The notes beneath the pieces are model-generated. The model was not told where the DNA came from. It worked only from the letters and a program-made list of their open reading frames with translations, and made no database searches. The position numbers and the translations under genes were made by a program. From RUG13409 sp045616985 (GTDB lineage: Bacteria; Bacillota; Clostridia; Peptostreptococcales; Anaerovoracaceae), in contig JAZLHU010000004.1 in NCBI GenBank assembly GCA_045616985.1, forward strand, positions 1 to 26,073: 26,073 nt of DNA, in the 5' to 3' direction. Below are positions 15,159 to 22,860 of the stretch, piece by piece (position 1 is the first letter of the stretch; every line of letters starts with the position of its first letter).

Positions 15159-16436
15159 ATGACAAAACAAAAAACATTAGATGAAAAAATCCACAGCAGG
15201 CAGTTAGAGCAGCCGCCTTTTATCTTTTATTGGATATTGATGGGTGTAATAAAAATCCTGAACAAAAAGGTTCGCACTGAGTTCGCATACAAGGCGTATC
15301 CCGGAAAAGAGGAAGGGCCGATAATTATGATAGCGAACCATTCATCCAGAGTGGAATATCAATTCACTGCACCCTGCTGCCTTCCGAAGCGATTGAACTA
15401 TGTAGTAGGGTACAACGAATTTTTCCGCAACCCGCTCAGCATAGTATTGAAGATAATGAATGTTGTTCCGAAGAAGAATTTCACGTCTGATTTGTATTGT
15501 ATAAAACAGATATTAAGTCTTGTTAAACAGGGAGGAAGTATCTGTATTATGCCTGAGGGAATGAGCTCCATAACGGGAATGGCGCAGCCTGTTATCCCGG
15601 GAGGAGCAAAGCTGGTGAAGAAGCTTGGAATCCCTGTTTATTATTCCAAGCTTTCGGGCGCATATATGACATACACCAAACACTGCCTTGATGAACGAGT
15701 AGGAAAGGTCGAGGTTGTCGTTGATAAAATGTTCAGCCGCGAGGATATTGCCGCCATGACGGAAGAAGAGATCGAAGATACCATGAACAGACTTCTGGCT
15801 CATGATGATTACATCTGGAACAAGGAAAAGCAGATAAGATTTAACGGCAAAGGAGAAATGGCCAAAAATCTCGGAGACCTTCTGTATCTTTGTCCTAAAT
15901 GCGGGGCAATGCACCGGATGGAGGAATCCGGAAACATAATGAAATGCAAGGAATGCGGCAACACTATTGAAATTGACGAATGTTACAACATAAAGGCTCT
16001 TGACGGAGGAGTATGTCCGGAGCTTGTAACTGACTGGACTCTTTTGGAAAGGCAAAGGGCTTATGAGGATGTCAGGAAGGAAGGCTTCTCCTTCAGCGAG
16101 CATGTCAGAGTGGGGCTCCTTCCTGATTACAAATATTTAGACCATAGCCAGACTTCAATTATCTGCGGAGACGGAGAGCTGACTTTAGATAAAGAAGGAC
16201 TGCATTTCAGCGGCCGGGTAAGAGGTGAACAATACAGGTTTGATCTTAGTCCTCTGGAGCTTCCGACATTCGGTATGTGCACTGATATTTCCAGGTTCTA
16301 CACATTTGTAAACGGTAAGTTCATAGAGTTTTATCCTGACAGCAGAGATGTTTTGCGCTGGGATCATCTTGCAGAAGAAATGCACAGATACTGCGGCGGA
16401 AAATGGCAGAATACAGAATACAGACACACCGTGTGA
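15159..16436 (+). CDS. PlsC-like acyltransferase with zinc ribbon and C-terminal extension
   Basis: A 425-residue protein. One membrane-associated N-terminal segment (21-34) leads into a PlsC-like acyltransferase domain. NHSSRVEY (60-67) takes the place of the usual NHxxxxD block, giving His61-x4-Glu66 instead of His-x4-Asp. PEGMSS (132-137) matches the FPEGTRS acceptor-phosphate block only in part. CPKCG...CKECG (Cys245, 248, 263, 266) is a zinc ribbon, and about 150 further residues of unknown, beta-rich character follow. Its usual reaction would be acyl transfer to lysophosphatidate or a similar acceptor. It starts 4 nt after the ABC permease stop, so it is co-expressed with the transporter. 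The acceptor and activity are uncertain. Confidence 0.85.
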   Translation: MTKQKTLDEKIHSRQLEQPPFIFYWILMGVIKILNKKVRTEFAYKAYPGKEEGPIIMIANHSSRVEYQFTAPCCLPKRLNYVVGYNEFFRNPLSIVLKIMNVVPKKNFTSDLYCIKQILSLVKQGGSICIMPEGMSSITGMAQPVIPGGAKLVKKLGIPVYYSKLSGAYMTYTKHCLDERVGKVEVVVDKMFSREDIAAMTEEEIEDTMNRLLAHDDYIWNKEKQIRFNGKGEMAKNLGDLLYLCPKCGAMHRMEESGNIMKCKECGNTIEIDECYNIKALDGGVCPELVTDWTLLERQRAYEDVRKEGFSFSEHVRVGLLPDYKYLDHSQTSIICGDGELTLDKEGLHFSGRVRGEQYRFDLSPLELPTFGMCTDISRFYTFVNGKFIEFYPDSRDVLRWDHLAEEMHRYCGGKWQNTEYRHTV

Positions 16437-16490
16437 GTATTAAACTTTAAGCCGTGCTTTTTAAGAGCAATACAGCGTATTTGCTGATGA

Positions 16491-16540
16491 CTTTTTGACA
16501 TTCGTTTTACCTTGTGAAAGGCAAAACGAATGTCAAAAAG
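16491..16540. repeat. 50-nt near-perfect palindrome
   Basis: Arms 16491-16508 and 16523-16540 pair perfectly over 18 bp; after one mismatch, four more pairs close on a gtga loop. No U-run follows on either strand, so it is not a standard terminator, though it may still end or protect the upstream operon transcript. No target-site duplication is visible. It could be a small palindromic mobile repeat. Confidence 0.85.
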
Positions 16541-16584
16541 CCTTAGTATGGGTAAAAAATCACGATATTTAGTAAAAAAAATGG

Positions 16585-16612
16585 AAAAACCGCTATATAT
16601 AGCGCTTTTTTT
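16585..16612 (+). terminator. Terminator-like hairpin upstream of the HU gene
   Basis: The self-complementary cgctatatatagcg (16591-16604) is flanked by A-rich sequence on the left and T7 (16606-16612) on the right, with one c/c mismatch in the longer stem. It probably ends the operon that closes at 16436. The U-run abuts the HU promoter -10. Confidence 0.7.
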
Positions 16613-16613
16613 G

Positions 16614-16622
16614 TGTTATAAT
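16614..16622 (+). promoter_or_regulatory. Extended -10 promoter of the HU gene
   Basis: TGTTATAAT directly follows the T-run of the upstream terminator. A start near 16629 would give a leader of about 48 nt before the HU ATG. Confidence 0.65.
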
Positions 16623-16676
16623 ATGCGGGTAAATTGTTGTTTTGATATTAATTTTTTGTTTAAAAAGGAGATAATT

Positions 16677-16961
16677 ATGAACAGACAAGAACTCGTAGCA
16701 GCAATTGCTAAGCAGGCAGGTACATCCAAGAAGGACACAGAAGCTATGCTCAAGGCTTACATCGATGTTGTAGTAAAGACAGTAAAGAAGGGCGACAAGG
16801 TCCAGCTCGTTGGCTTTGGTACATTCGAACAGAGAAAGAGAGCAGCCAGAAAGGGTAAGAACCCACAGACAGGCGAGGTTCTCAAGATCGCAGCAGCAAA
16901 GGTTCCTGCATTCAAGGCCGGCGCAGCATTCAAGGAAGCTGTTAACGCAAAGAAGAAGTAA
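16677..16961 (+). CDS. hup: DNA-binding protein HU
   Basis: A 94-residue histone-like protein of typical HU length: MNRQELVAAIA start, dimer-core helices, the GFGTFEQRKRAARKGKNP signature and the flexible DNA-clasping arm with NPQTGE, then VPAFKAGAAFKEAV. It binds and bends DNA across the nucleoid as a dimer. The start is ATG 16677, seven nt after aaggag (16665-16670); upstream in-frame sequence contains the promoter and terminator and is not coding. It is monocistronic, bounded by a terminator-like hairpin before it and a clear terminator after it. Codon choice (AAG for lysine, few rare codons) suggests high expression. Confidence 0.97.
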   Translation: MNRQELVAAIAKQAGTSKKDTEAMLKAYIDVVVKTVKKGDKVQLVGFGTFEQRKRAARKGKNPQTGEVLKIAAAKVPAFKAGAAFKEAVNAKKK

Positions 16962-16994
16962 TTACATTGCTATATAAAAAAGTAAACTTTTTAT

Positions 16995-17022
16995 TCCCCA
17001 TCTTGCTGGATGGGGATTTTTT
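16995..17022 (+). terminator. Rho-independent terminator of the HU gene
   Basis: An 8-bp stem, tccccatc (16995-17002) with gatgggga (17009-17016), a 6-nt loop and T6 (17017-17022). Confidence 0.92.
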
Positions 17023-17023
17023 A

Positions 17024-17032
17024 TGTTATAAT
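17024..17032 (+). promoter_or_regulatory. Extended -10 promoter of the STAS/Rel/RsbW/SpoIIE operon
   Basis: TGTTATAAT begins 2 bp after the T-run of the HU terminator, repeating the terminator-promoter layout seen at 16585-16622. A start near 17039 leaves a leader of about 30 nt before the STAS gene. Confidence 0.65.
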
Positions 17033-17068
17033 ATTCTGTATAATTTTGTTTATTATCGGAGGTACAAT

Positions 17069-17362
17069 ATGCAAATTACAAAGAATCAGGATGGAGAAAA
17101 ACTCACAGTAAAGGTTGAAGGCAGACTCGACACAAGCACAGCTCCTTCTCTTGAAGCAGAGCTCGGCGCACTTGATGGCGTAAACGAAATGGTATTTGAT
17201 TTTTCAGGTCTTGAATACGTTTCTTCTGCAGGACTCAGAGTTATCCTTGCAACACAGAAGGCAATGTCCAAGAAGGGCGGTCTCGTTCTTACAGGTGTAA
17301 GCGATGCCGTTATGGAAGTATTTGAAATCACGGGATTTGCAGACATCTTAACTATTCAATAG
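17069..17362 (+). CDS. STAS-domain anti-sigma-factor antagonist (RsbV/SpoIIAA-like)
   Basis: A 97-residue protein that is entirely a STAS domain. The core VFDFSGLEYVSSAGLRVIL (about 42-60) carries the phosphorylation site; by alignment with SpoIIAA and RsbV the target is Ser53, with Ser52 replacing the usual Asp. Such proteins are phosphorylated by an RsbW-type kinase, dephosphorylated by a SpoIIE-type phosphatase, and bind the kinase only when unphosphorylated. Both enzymes are encoded just downstream. I start at ATG 17069 with cggagg (17057-17062) before it; the longer open frame upstream runs through the terminator and promoter. The Rel-like gene begins 10 nt after its stop. Confidence 0.94.
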   Translation: MQITKNQDGEKLTVKVEGRLDTSTAPSLEAELGALDGVNEMVFDFSGLEYVSSAGLRVILATQKAMSKKGGLVLTGVSDAVMEVFEITGFADILTIQ

Positions 17363-17372
17363 AGGTTTATTG

Positions 17373-18464
17373 ATGGCAATTTTGGATATGCACTGTCAGG
17401 CGTTGTTGGACGAATTTATTGAAAAGCGTCCAATGCTTGAATTGATGCAAGGCATTGTTCAGGACAAGATTAAAAATCTTCTTAAAGAAAACAATCTTCT
17501 TGTTACAACTGTAGAGGGCAGGGTCAAGGAGCCGGGCAGTCTTGCGGGAAAGCTTGAACTTAAAGGCTCCAAATATAAAACCCTTTCCGACATCACAGAC
17601 CTTTTAGGCTGCAGAGTAGTAACTTTCTATTCGGATGAAGTTGATAAGATAGCTTCACTCATAGAAAAGAATTTTGATGTTGACTGGGAAAATTCAGTTG
17701 ATAAAAGAAAGATGCATAATCTGGATTCATTCGGATATATGTCTCTTCACTATATCTGCAGTATTCCGAAAGAGATGTATTACGATGAAAAGCAGCCGGA
17801 GATCAATTCATGGCGCTTTGAGATTCAAATGAGAACTGCTCTTCAGCATGTTTGGGCAACAGCCTATCATGATACCGGTTACAAGTCCGATGTTGAAGTT
17901 CCGAAGGAATATATCAGAGCACTTTCCAGGCTTGCGGGAATTCTGGAAATTGCCGATGAACAGTTCTCTCATATCATCGGAGACCTTGCGGAATACAGAC
18001 GTAAGGTCAAGGCTCTTGTAAGAGATAAAAGGTTTGATGATCTTGCTCTTAACGGTGATACCTTTAAGAGCTATCTGGAATTGAATCCTTTTGACAGGCT
18101 CAATCAGAGAATTGCCGCAATCAATAAGGCGGAAATAAATCCACAGAGCTTTATGCCGTATCTTTATGTTTTTGCAGAATTCGGATTTCAAACCCTTGCA
18201 GATATTGAAAAGCTGATTGCGGAGCATTCCGAAGATGCTTATCAGCTTGCACTGCTGCAGCTCGGCAACACCGATATTGATATTATTTCTTCAACTATCG
18301 GTCTTCAGAATCTTTGTATAGTTTATCTGCTTAAGTCGGGCGATGGAGAAGGCGGAGTCAAGATGTTCTACGATTGGCTTTACGGTGAACGCCGGTCGAA
18401 TATTAATTCTGCAAAACGCACATATAAGCAGGCACTTACTGCTCACATCATAGATGAAGAGTAG
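17373..18464 (+). CDS. RelA/SpoT-type (p)ppGpp synthetase-like protein (single synthetase domain)
   Basis: A 363-residue protein. Residues about 30-175 form a RelA/SpoT synthetase domain with the catalytic pattern largely intact: Arg50-Lys52-Ser56-Lys60 (GRVKEPGSLAGK), Asp76 in DLLGCR, GYMSLH (121-126) and EIQMRT (150-155) with Glu150, the second metal ligand. There is no HD hydrolase domain and no TGS/ACT region, so it should only make alarmone, as small synthetases do, but it has about 190 extra helical residues (175-363) that may regulate it or bind partners. The ATG at 17373 follows agagg; a TTG one codon upstream is less likely. It lies between the STAS and RsbW-like genes, which is the odd point of this operon. 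Confidence 0.9.
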   Translation: MAILDMHCQALLDEFIEKRPMLELMQGIVQDKIKNLLKENNLLVTTVEGRVKEPGSLAGKLELKGSKYKTLSDITDLLGCRVVTFYSDEVDKIASLIEKNFDVDWENSVDKRKMHNLDSFGYMSLHYICSIPKEMYYDEKQPEINSWRFEIQMRTALQHVWATAYHDTGYKSDVEVPKEYIRALSRLAGILEIADEQFSHIIGDLAEYRRKVKALVRDKRFDDLALNGDTFKSYLELNPFDRLNQRIAAINKAEINPQSFMPYLYVFAEFGFQTLADIEKLIAEHSEDAYQLALLQLGNTDIDIISSTIGLQNLCIVYLLKSGDGEGGVKMFYDWLYGERRSNINSAKRTYKQALTAHIIDEE

Positions 18465-18482
18465 AGTCCGGGGAGTTTGGTC

Positions 18483-18890
18483 ATGAAAGAAATAGAATTG
18501 GCGGCAGCAATAAGCAATATTGCCGATGTTACCGCCTTTGTGGATGAACAGCTTGAGGCAAATGATTGCTCCATGAAGGCGCAGACACAAATTGATATAG
18601 CCATTGATGAGATCTTCAGCAACGTGGCTCTTTACGGTTATCCCGAAGGAGAGGGAAGAGTAAAGGTAAGCGTGGATTTTCCTGATGGCGATGCAAAGGT
18701 TGTTATTTCGTTTGAAGATAACGGCCTTCCGTTTAACCCGCTTGAAAAGGCGGACCCGGACATTACCCTTTCCGCAGAAGAAAGAGGCATTGGCGGTCTT
18801 GGGATATTTATGGTCAAGAAAACAATGGACGAAGTCCGTTACGAATATAAGGATAACAAGAATATCCTGACAATAGAAAAAACTATTTAG
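18483..18890 (+). CDS. RsbW/SpoIIAB-like serine kinase (HATPase anti-sigma factor type)
   Basis: A 135-residue GHKL ATPase. The N-box AIDEIFSNVALYGY (40-53) has Glu43 and Asn47, the G1 box is FEDNGLPFNP (77-86) and the G2 box RGIGGLGIFMVKKTMD (101-116); these are the complete ATP-binding motifs. By family it phosphorylates a STAS protein on serine and sequesters a target (a sigma factor in RsbW and SpoIIAB), but no sigma factor gene is in this window. The ATG at 18483 is 7 nt after GGGGAG; the in-frame TTG at 18477 is too close to that site. It is 18 nt after the Rel-like gene, with the phosphatase gene starting 14 nt after its stop. Confidence 0.93.
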   Translation: MKEIELAAAISNIADVTAFVDEQLEANDCSMKAQTQIDIAIDEIFSNVALYGYPEGEGRVKVSVDFPDGDAKVVISFEDNGLPFNPLEKADPDITLSAEERGIGGLGIFMVKKTMDEVRYEYKDNKNILTIEKTI

Positions 18891-18904
18891 GAGGGATGCG
18901 GAAG

Positions 18905-21337
18905 ATGGTGCAGTCCTATGTGAAGCTCGGAATCGCAGCATTGCTGCCGGTTGCAGCTTCGGTTTTATTCGCTCTTATCGATAAAAAAAACTATCAGGAA
19001 GATAAAAGGTTGGCAACGCTGAGACAAATTATGATCGGCGTTGTTTTTGGAATCCTTGCAATTGTCGGAACCGAGTGGGGGATCCCGATGAACGGCGCCA
19101 TGGTCAACTGCAGGGATGCGGCGGTTATGTGTGCCGGTCTTTTGTTTGGCGGGCCTGCGGGTATTATTGCCGGCATTATCGGAGGTGTTGAGCGCTGGAT
19201 AGCAGTTGCCTGGGGTGTCGGAACATTTACAAGAGTAGCCTGCAGTGTTTCAACAATTATTGCAGGCTTTTATTCGGCACTTTGCAGAAGGCTTTTATTC
19301 CAGGGCAAACGTCCGATCTGGACTGTTGCATTTGCCGCCGGCGTTGTTATGGAAGTATTTCATCTTATGATGGTATTCCTTACAAATATGGCTGAGACCG
19401 ACAGGGCTCTTGCTGTTGTTCAGGCATGCACTATCCCTATGGTTGTGGGAAATGGTGTAAGTGTTATGCTTGCCACCATTGCAGTCAGAATTGCAGAGCG
19501 CAAGCGTCTTGGATTTATCAGGGGTAAACACACTCCGCTTTCCGTAACAATGCAGCGCTGGCTGATCGTTGTAGTTATTTCAACGTTTATCGTGTCTACG
19601 ATCTTTGCATACGTACTTCAAAGCGGTATTTCGGAAAACGATATCAGGATTTCCATGCAGCAAGCCGCTGAAGATATTGCCAACGATATTTCGGATGCAT
19701 CCGATCAGCATATGATTCAGATAGCAAAGGCAACGCTCAATGACATTGAGCACAGCGGTGACAGCCTTTCGGAGATAGCAAAAAGAAATGATTTATCCGA
19801 GATAAATATCGTTAATGAAAGCGGTACTATTACGGACAGCACAAATCAATCCTTTATGGGTTTTAATATGTACAGCGGGCCGCAATCAGCGGAATTTATG
19901 TGTCTTGTAAACGATAATGTAATGTCATTTGTCCAGGCGTACGGCCCCATTTCATATGATGCAAGTCAGTATAGAAAGTATGCCGGAGTTGTATATAAGG
20001 ACGGATTTATTCAGATCGGATACGATGCAGCCTCTTTCCAGAAAGAGATCAACAATCAGGTTACACTTGCTGCAAGAAACAGGCACATCGGACAAACAGG
20101 TGTCGTGATCATTGCCAACGATATAGGCGCTGTTGTAAGCGGTCCTTCAAAATATATCGGCAACAGTCTTGCGGGACTTCATTTCAGCAAACAGGTTGCA
20201 GAAGCCGAAAACAATGTGCTTTATCAGGATGTATTTCAGGATGAGAAATGCTACTACATGTCTTATGCCGCAGAAGGCTATAAGATCATTACCATCGAGC
20301 CTGTTTCCGAAGCGATGCATTTGAGAAATATTGCCGTTTATGCAAACAGCTTTATGCAGGTAATAATTTTTGCGGTACTCTTTGCGCTGGTTATTTTCTT
20401 CATTCAAAGCAAGGTTGTTAAAAACGTTCAAAAGATCAACGGCTACTTAAGTGATATTACCGCAGGAAATCTTGACACGGTAGTTGACGTTTATACCAAC
20501 GAGGAATTTACGGTTCTTTCCGATGGCACCAATCATACGGTTACTGCCATGAAGGGCTTCATAAAAGATGCCGAAGAAAGAATCAATGCTGAACTTGATT
20601 TTGCAAAGAACATACAGCACTCGGTTCTTCCGAACGATTTTCCGCCCTTTGCAGGCTACGAGGATTATTTTGATATTTATGCAAGTATGTATACTGCAAA
20701 AGAGGTTGGCGGCGATTTCTACGATTTCTATCTTGTAAATAAAAATATACTTTCGTTTGTTGTGGCGGATGTATCAGGCAAGGGGATCCCTGCGGCGCTG
20801 TTTATGATGCGGGCCAAGACCCAGCTTAAAAATCTTACGGAAAATCATCTGCCGCTTGACGAAGTATTTGTTAAGGGCAATAACGGACTTTGCGAAGGCA
20901 ATGATGCCAATATGTTTGTAACAACATGGCAGGCGAAATTCAATTTTGCAAAAAATTCAATGCTGTTTGTCAATGCAGGTCACAACCCGCCGCTTATCAA
21001 AAGAGCAAACGGGCAGTTTGAATATGTCCGCATCAGAAAAGGTCTGGTGCTCGGCGCAATGTCGGATATACCGTATAAAGCTCATGAGATAGAGTTTAAT
21101 CCGGGAGATACGATATTCCTGTACACAGACGGTGTAACAGAAGCAACGGATGCTCATGATGAATTATACGGCGAAGACAGATTGCTTAAAATACTCAATT
21201 CCAGAGAGTTCAGTGATATGAACGATCTTTGTGATGCCGTCAAGGCTGACGTAGATCTTTTTGTCGGAGATGCTCCGCAATTTGATGATATAACGATGCT
21301 TGCTCTGAAATTCAAGAAACAAAAGGCAGAAGCATAA
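18905..21337 (+). CDS. Membrane sensor with 5TM-LYT-like, Cache-like, HAMP and SpoIIE phosphatase domains
   Basis: An 810-residue protein. Residues about 40-200 resemble the 5TM sensor of LytS (5TMR_LYT), with NCRDAAVMCAGLLFGGPAG at 68-86 and the conserved ACSVSTIIAG at 112-121. Helix 218-240 leads into a large extracytoplasmic region (240-478) with the Cache-like GQTGVVIIAND near 396-406. Helix 480-502, a HAMP segment (503-556) and a PP2C domain (about 585-803) follow; the last has GGDFYDFY (602-609), DVSGKG (622-627), NAGH (690-693), TDGVTEA (741-747) and DDIT (794-797), all expected metal sites. I start at ATG 18905, 10 nt after AGGAGG (18889-18894). It should dephosphorylate the STAS protein of this operon in response to an external signal. 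Confidence 0.93.
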   Translation: MVQSYVKLGIAALLPVAASVLFALIDKKNYQEDKRLATLRQIMIGVVFGILAIVGTEWGIPMNGAMVNCRDAAVMCAGLLFGGPAGIIAGIIGGVERWIAVAWGVGTFTRVACSVSTIIAGFYSALCRRLLFQGKRPIWTVAFAAGVVMEVFHLMMVFLTNMAETDRALAVVQACTIPMVVGNGVSVMLATIAVRIAERKRLGFIRGKHTPLSVTMQRWLIVVVISTFIVSTIFAYVLQSGISENDIRISMQQAAEDIANDISDASDQHMIQIAKATLNDIEHSGDSLSEIAKRNDLSEINIVNESGTITDSTNQSFMGFNMYSGPQSAEFMCLVNDNVMSFVQAYGPISYDASQYRKYAGVVYKDGFIQIGYDAASFQKEINNQVTLAARNRHIGQTGVVIIANDIGAVVSGPSKYIGNSLAGLHFSKQVAEAENNVLYQDVFQDEKCYYMSYAAEGYKIITIEPVSEAMHLRNIAVYANSFMQVIIFAVLFALVIFFIQSKVVKNVQKINGYLSDITAGNLDTVVDVYTNEEFTVLSDGTNHTVTAMKGFIKDAEERINAELDFAKNIQHSVLPNDFPPFAGYEDYFDIYASMYTAKEVGGDFYDFYLVNKNILSFVVADVSGKGIPAALFMMRAKTQLKNLTENHLPLDEVFVKGNNGLCEGNDANMFVTTWQAKFNFAKNSMLFVNAGHNPPLIKRANGQFEYVRIRKGLVLGAMSDIPYKAHEIEFNPGDTIFLYTDGVTEATDAHDELYGEDRLLKILNSREFSDMNDLCDAVKADVDLFVGDAPQFDDITMLALKFKKQKAEA

Positions 21338-21348
21338 AGGAGTTTACC

Positions 21349-22812
21349 GTGACCAATATTTTCGATTCGATAATAGGCTTTTTTACCGGAACACTGAATA
21401 CTGTTGCATGGCTGTATATATTTCTTCCGTGTGCTATAGCAGGTGGCTTTTATCTGACCATGAGATGCGGCTGGGTCCAGTTCTCGCATTTCGGTCATGC
21501 TATGAGGCATACCATCGGCAGAATGTTTCGCAAGCAGGAGGCCGGCGAAGGTGCCGTTACTCCTCTTCAGGCTGTAACGACAGCACTTTCTGCTACAGTG
21601 GGTACAGGTAATATCGTAGGAACATCTCAGGCCATTGCCCTTGGCGGATATGGCGCAGTATTCTGGCTGTGGCTTGCCGCATTGGTCGGTATGTGCACAA
21701 AATATGCCGAGGTAGTTCTCTCAGTTAAGTTCAGAGAAAGAAATGAAGCAGGCGATTGGGTCGGCGGACCTATGTACTACATCAAGAACGGTCTCGGAGA
21801 GTCATGGAAATGGCTTGCCGCTTTATACTGCATCTTTGCCGGTCTTGCATCCTTTGGTATCGGAAACGGATCCCAATCGAACTCCATCGTAAGCGCATTT
21901 ACAAACTGCGTAAAAGTATTTACTCCCCAGGTTTCGGAGGATGCAATTTTCTGGATCAGCGTGCTTCTTGGAATCATCATGGCAATTCTTGTTGCGGTAA
22001 TTCTTTTCGGAGGAATCAAGAGAATAGGAAGCGTAACGGAAAAGCTTGTTCCTGTTATGAGTTTGCTTTACATAATATTTACTCTTACTGTTATCATCGC
22101 TCACGCAGGAAATCTCGGCGGCGCGTTTACAAAGATTTTCAGCACGGCATTCACACCACAGGCACTCTTCGGTGCATCAACGGGTATTGTTTTAAAGCAG
22201 ACGATCGTTTGGGGCTTAAGACGCTCGGCATTCTCCAATGAAGCAGGTCTTGGTTCTGCAGCTATTGCACATGCAGCGGCTGAAACAAAGGGCCCCGTAA
22301 TGCAGGGTATGTACGGTATTTTTGAAGTATTTGCCGATACCATCGTTATCTGCTCGCTTACGGCACTTGCAATCATCAGCTCGGGTGTTGAGATCAATTT
22401 CGGAGTAAAACCGGGCTCAGAGCTTATTACCGCGGCATTTGCTACGGTATTCGGGCCGAAGTTTGCTGCGATATTCGTTGCCATATCCCTGGGGCTTTTT
22501 GCATTCTCAACAATCGTAGGCTGGTCACTTTACGGTTCGAGATGCTTCGAATATCTTGGAGGATTAAAGATAGGATATATCTACAAAGTAATTTTTGTGG
22601 CAGTTGTAGTATTCGGTGCCGTTGCATCCGTTGATATTGTTTGGGATATTGCAGATACCTTAAACGGTCTTATGGCAATACCGAACTTTATTGCAGTATT
22701 TGCGCTGTCGGGTGTTGTTGCAAAGCTTACAAAGGAATACTTCCGGTATCGCGATGACAAGCACGACAGAGAAGCGGCTGAAAAGAGACTCAGAAAACAA
22801 AACGAAAAATAG
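21349..22812 (+). CDS. Sodium:alanine/glycine symporter (AGCS family)
   Basis: A 487-residue integral membrane protein with about ten to eleven hydrophobic segments. The AGCS signature near residues 83-107 (VGTGNIVGTSQAIALGGYG followed by AVFWLW) and the FSNEAGLGSAAIAHAAAET segment near 299-317 identify it. It imports alanine, glycine or a related amino acid with sodium or a proton. The start is GTG, six nt after AAAGGAG, a site that overlaps the stop codon of the phosphatase gene, so translation is probably coupled to the signalling operon. That link suggests alanine or glycine uptake is under the same control or provides the sensed ligand; this is inference. Confidence 0.95.
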   Translation: MTNIFDSIIGFFTGTLNTVAWLYIFLPCAIAGGFYLTMRCGWVQFSHFGHAMRHTIGRMFRKQEAGEGAVTPLQAVTTALSATVGTGNIVGTSQAIALGGYGAVFWLWLAALVGMCTKYAEVVLSVKFRERNEAGDWVGGPMYYIKNGLGESWKWLAALYCIFAGLASFGIGNGSQSNSIVSAFTNCVKVFTPQVSEDAIFWISVLLGIIMAILVAVILFGGIKRIGSVTEKLVPVMSLLYIIFTLTVIIAHAGNLGGAFTKIFSTAFTPQALFGASTGIVLKQTIVWGLRRSAFSNEAGLGSAAIAHAAAETKGPVMQGMYGIFEVFADTIVICSLTALAIISSGVEINFGVKPGSELITAAFATVFGPKFAAIFVAISLGLFAFSTIVGWSLYGSRCFEYLGGLKIGYIYKVIFVAVVVFGAVASVDIVWDIADTLNGLMAIPNFIAVFALSGVVAKLTKEYFRYRDDKHDREAAEKRLRKQNEK

Positions 22813-22860
22813 TTGATGAATTAAAGTTTATATAATTATCATTGAAGGGAGCAATTTAAA

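Noticed and set aside
16491..16540. Insertion sequence ends or attachment site
   Set aside because: No transposase, no target duplication and no matching second end in the window.
16530..16676. In-frame upstream extension of HU
   Set aside because: It spans the palindrome arm, a terminator-like hairpin and the extended -10; the strong ribosome site is just before ATG 16677.
16967..17068. In-frame upstream extension of the STAS gene
   Set aside because: It covers the HU terminator and the next promoter; cggagg precedes ATG 17069.
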